Shown: one piece after another, positions 5,298-5,325 of the stretch
Layout: each line of letters opens with the position of its first letter
Position numbering within the stretch: the stretch's first letter is position 1
Translations under genes and position numbers: made by a program
Source: Verrucomicrobiota bacterium
GTDB taxonomy: Bacteria; Verrucomicrobiota; Verrucomicrobiia; Chthoniobacterales; JAFAMB01
Length of the DNA: 5,325 bases
Assembly (NCBI GenBank): GCA_019236035.1
Contig: JAFAJU010000495.1
Coordinates: 1 to 5,325 of the forward strand
Direction: 5' to 3'
The notes under the pieces: model-generated
Told to the model about the DNA's origin: nothing
What the model saw: only the letters and a program-made list of their open reading frames with translations
The model's database searches: none

Positions 5298-5325
5298 CTG
5301 GAGTTTGGACATTTTGGGAGGGTTT

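Overview
The window is a bacterial carbohydrate-uptake locus of ordinary composition, with an interesting set of intergenic repeats. On the minus strand, running toward position 1, lie a Tat-exported solute-binding protein (1522-2919), a MalF-type permease (536-1453) and a MalG-type permease (1-529, cut by the window edge). Together these are the extracytoplasmic and membrane parts of a type I sugar ABC importer. No ATPase gene is visible; it may lie beyond position 1 or be encoded elsewhere.

A LacI-family regulator (3162-4163, plus strand) is transcribed divergently from the importer across a 242-bp control region. That region holds a near-perfect 14-bp palindrome at 3095-3108 that fits the TGNAANCGNTTNCA pattern of LacI/PurR/CcpA operators. 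It is the best candidate for the control point of both transcription units. The same region has a 9-bp-stem hairpin (3002-3023) that would sit in the leader of the binding-protein mRNA.

A sugar phosphate isomerase/epimerase-like TIM-barrel protein (4380-5255, minus strand) converges on the regulator. It may process the imported sugar, but nothing in the sequence fixes the substrate. Between the two convergent genes is a cluster of about 62-bp repeats: one inverted copy, then two full direct copies and a partial third. The repeats reach into both genes. Each gene's TAG stop lies in the same repeat word, GTAGCATAGGC, and the last dozen residues of the isomerase are repeat-encoded. A second, unrelated hairpin (5279-5297) lies upstream of the isomerase start.

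Organism: moderately GC-rich, free-living, with Tat export, SD-poor starts on several genes and dispersed intergenic repeats. The repeat word resembles intergenic repeats I associate with soil Verrucomicrobia (Pedosphaera/Chthoniobacter-like) or similar phyla. This is an impression from memory and is weak evidence. I see no RNA genes, CRISPR array, transposase or phage genes. No stretch over 300 bases lacks a gene.
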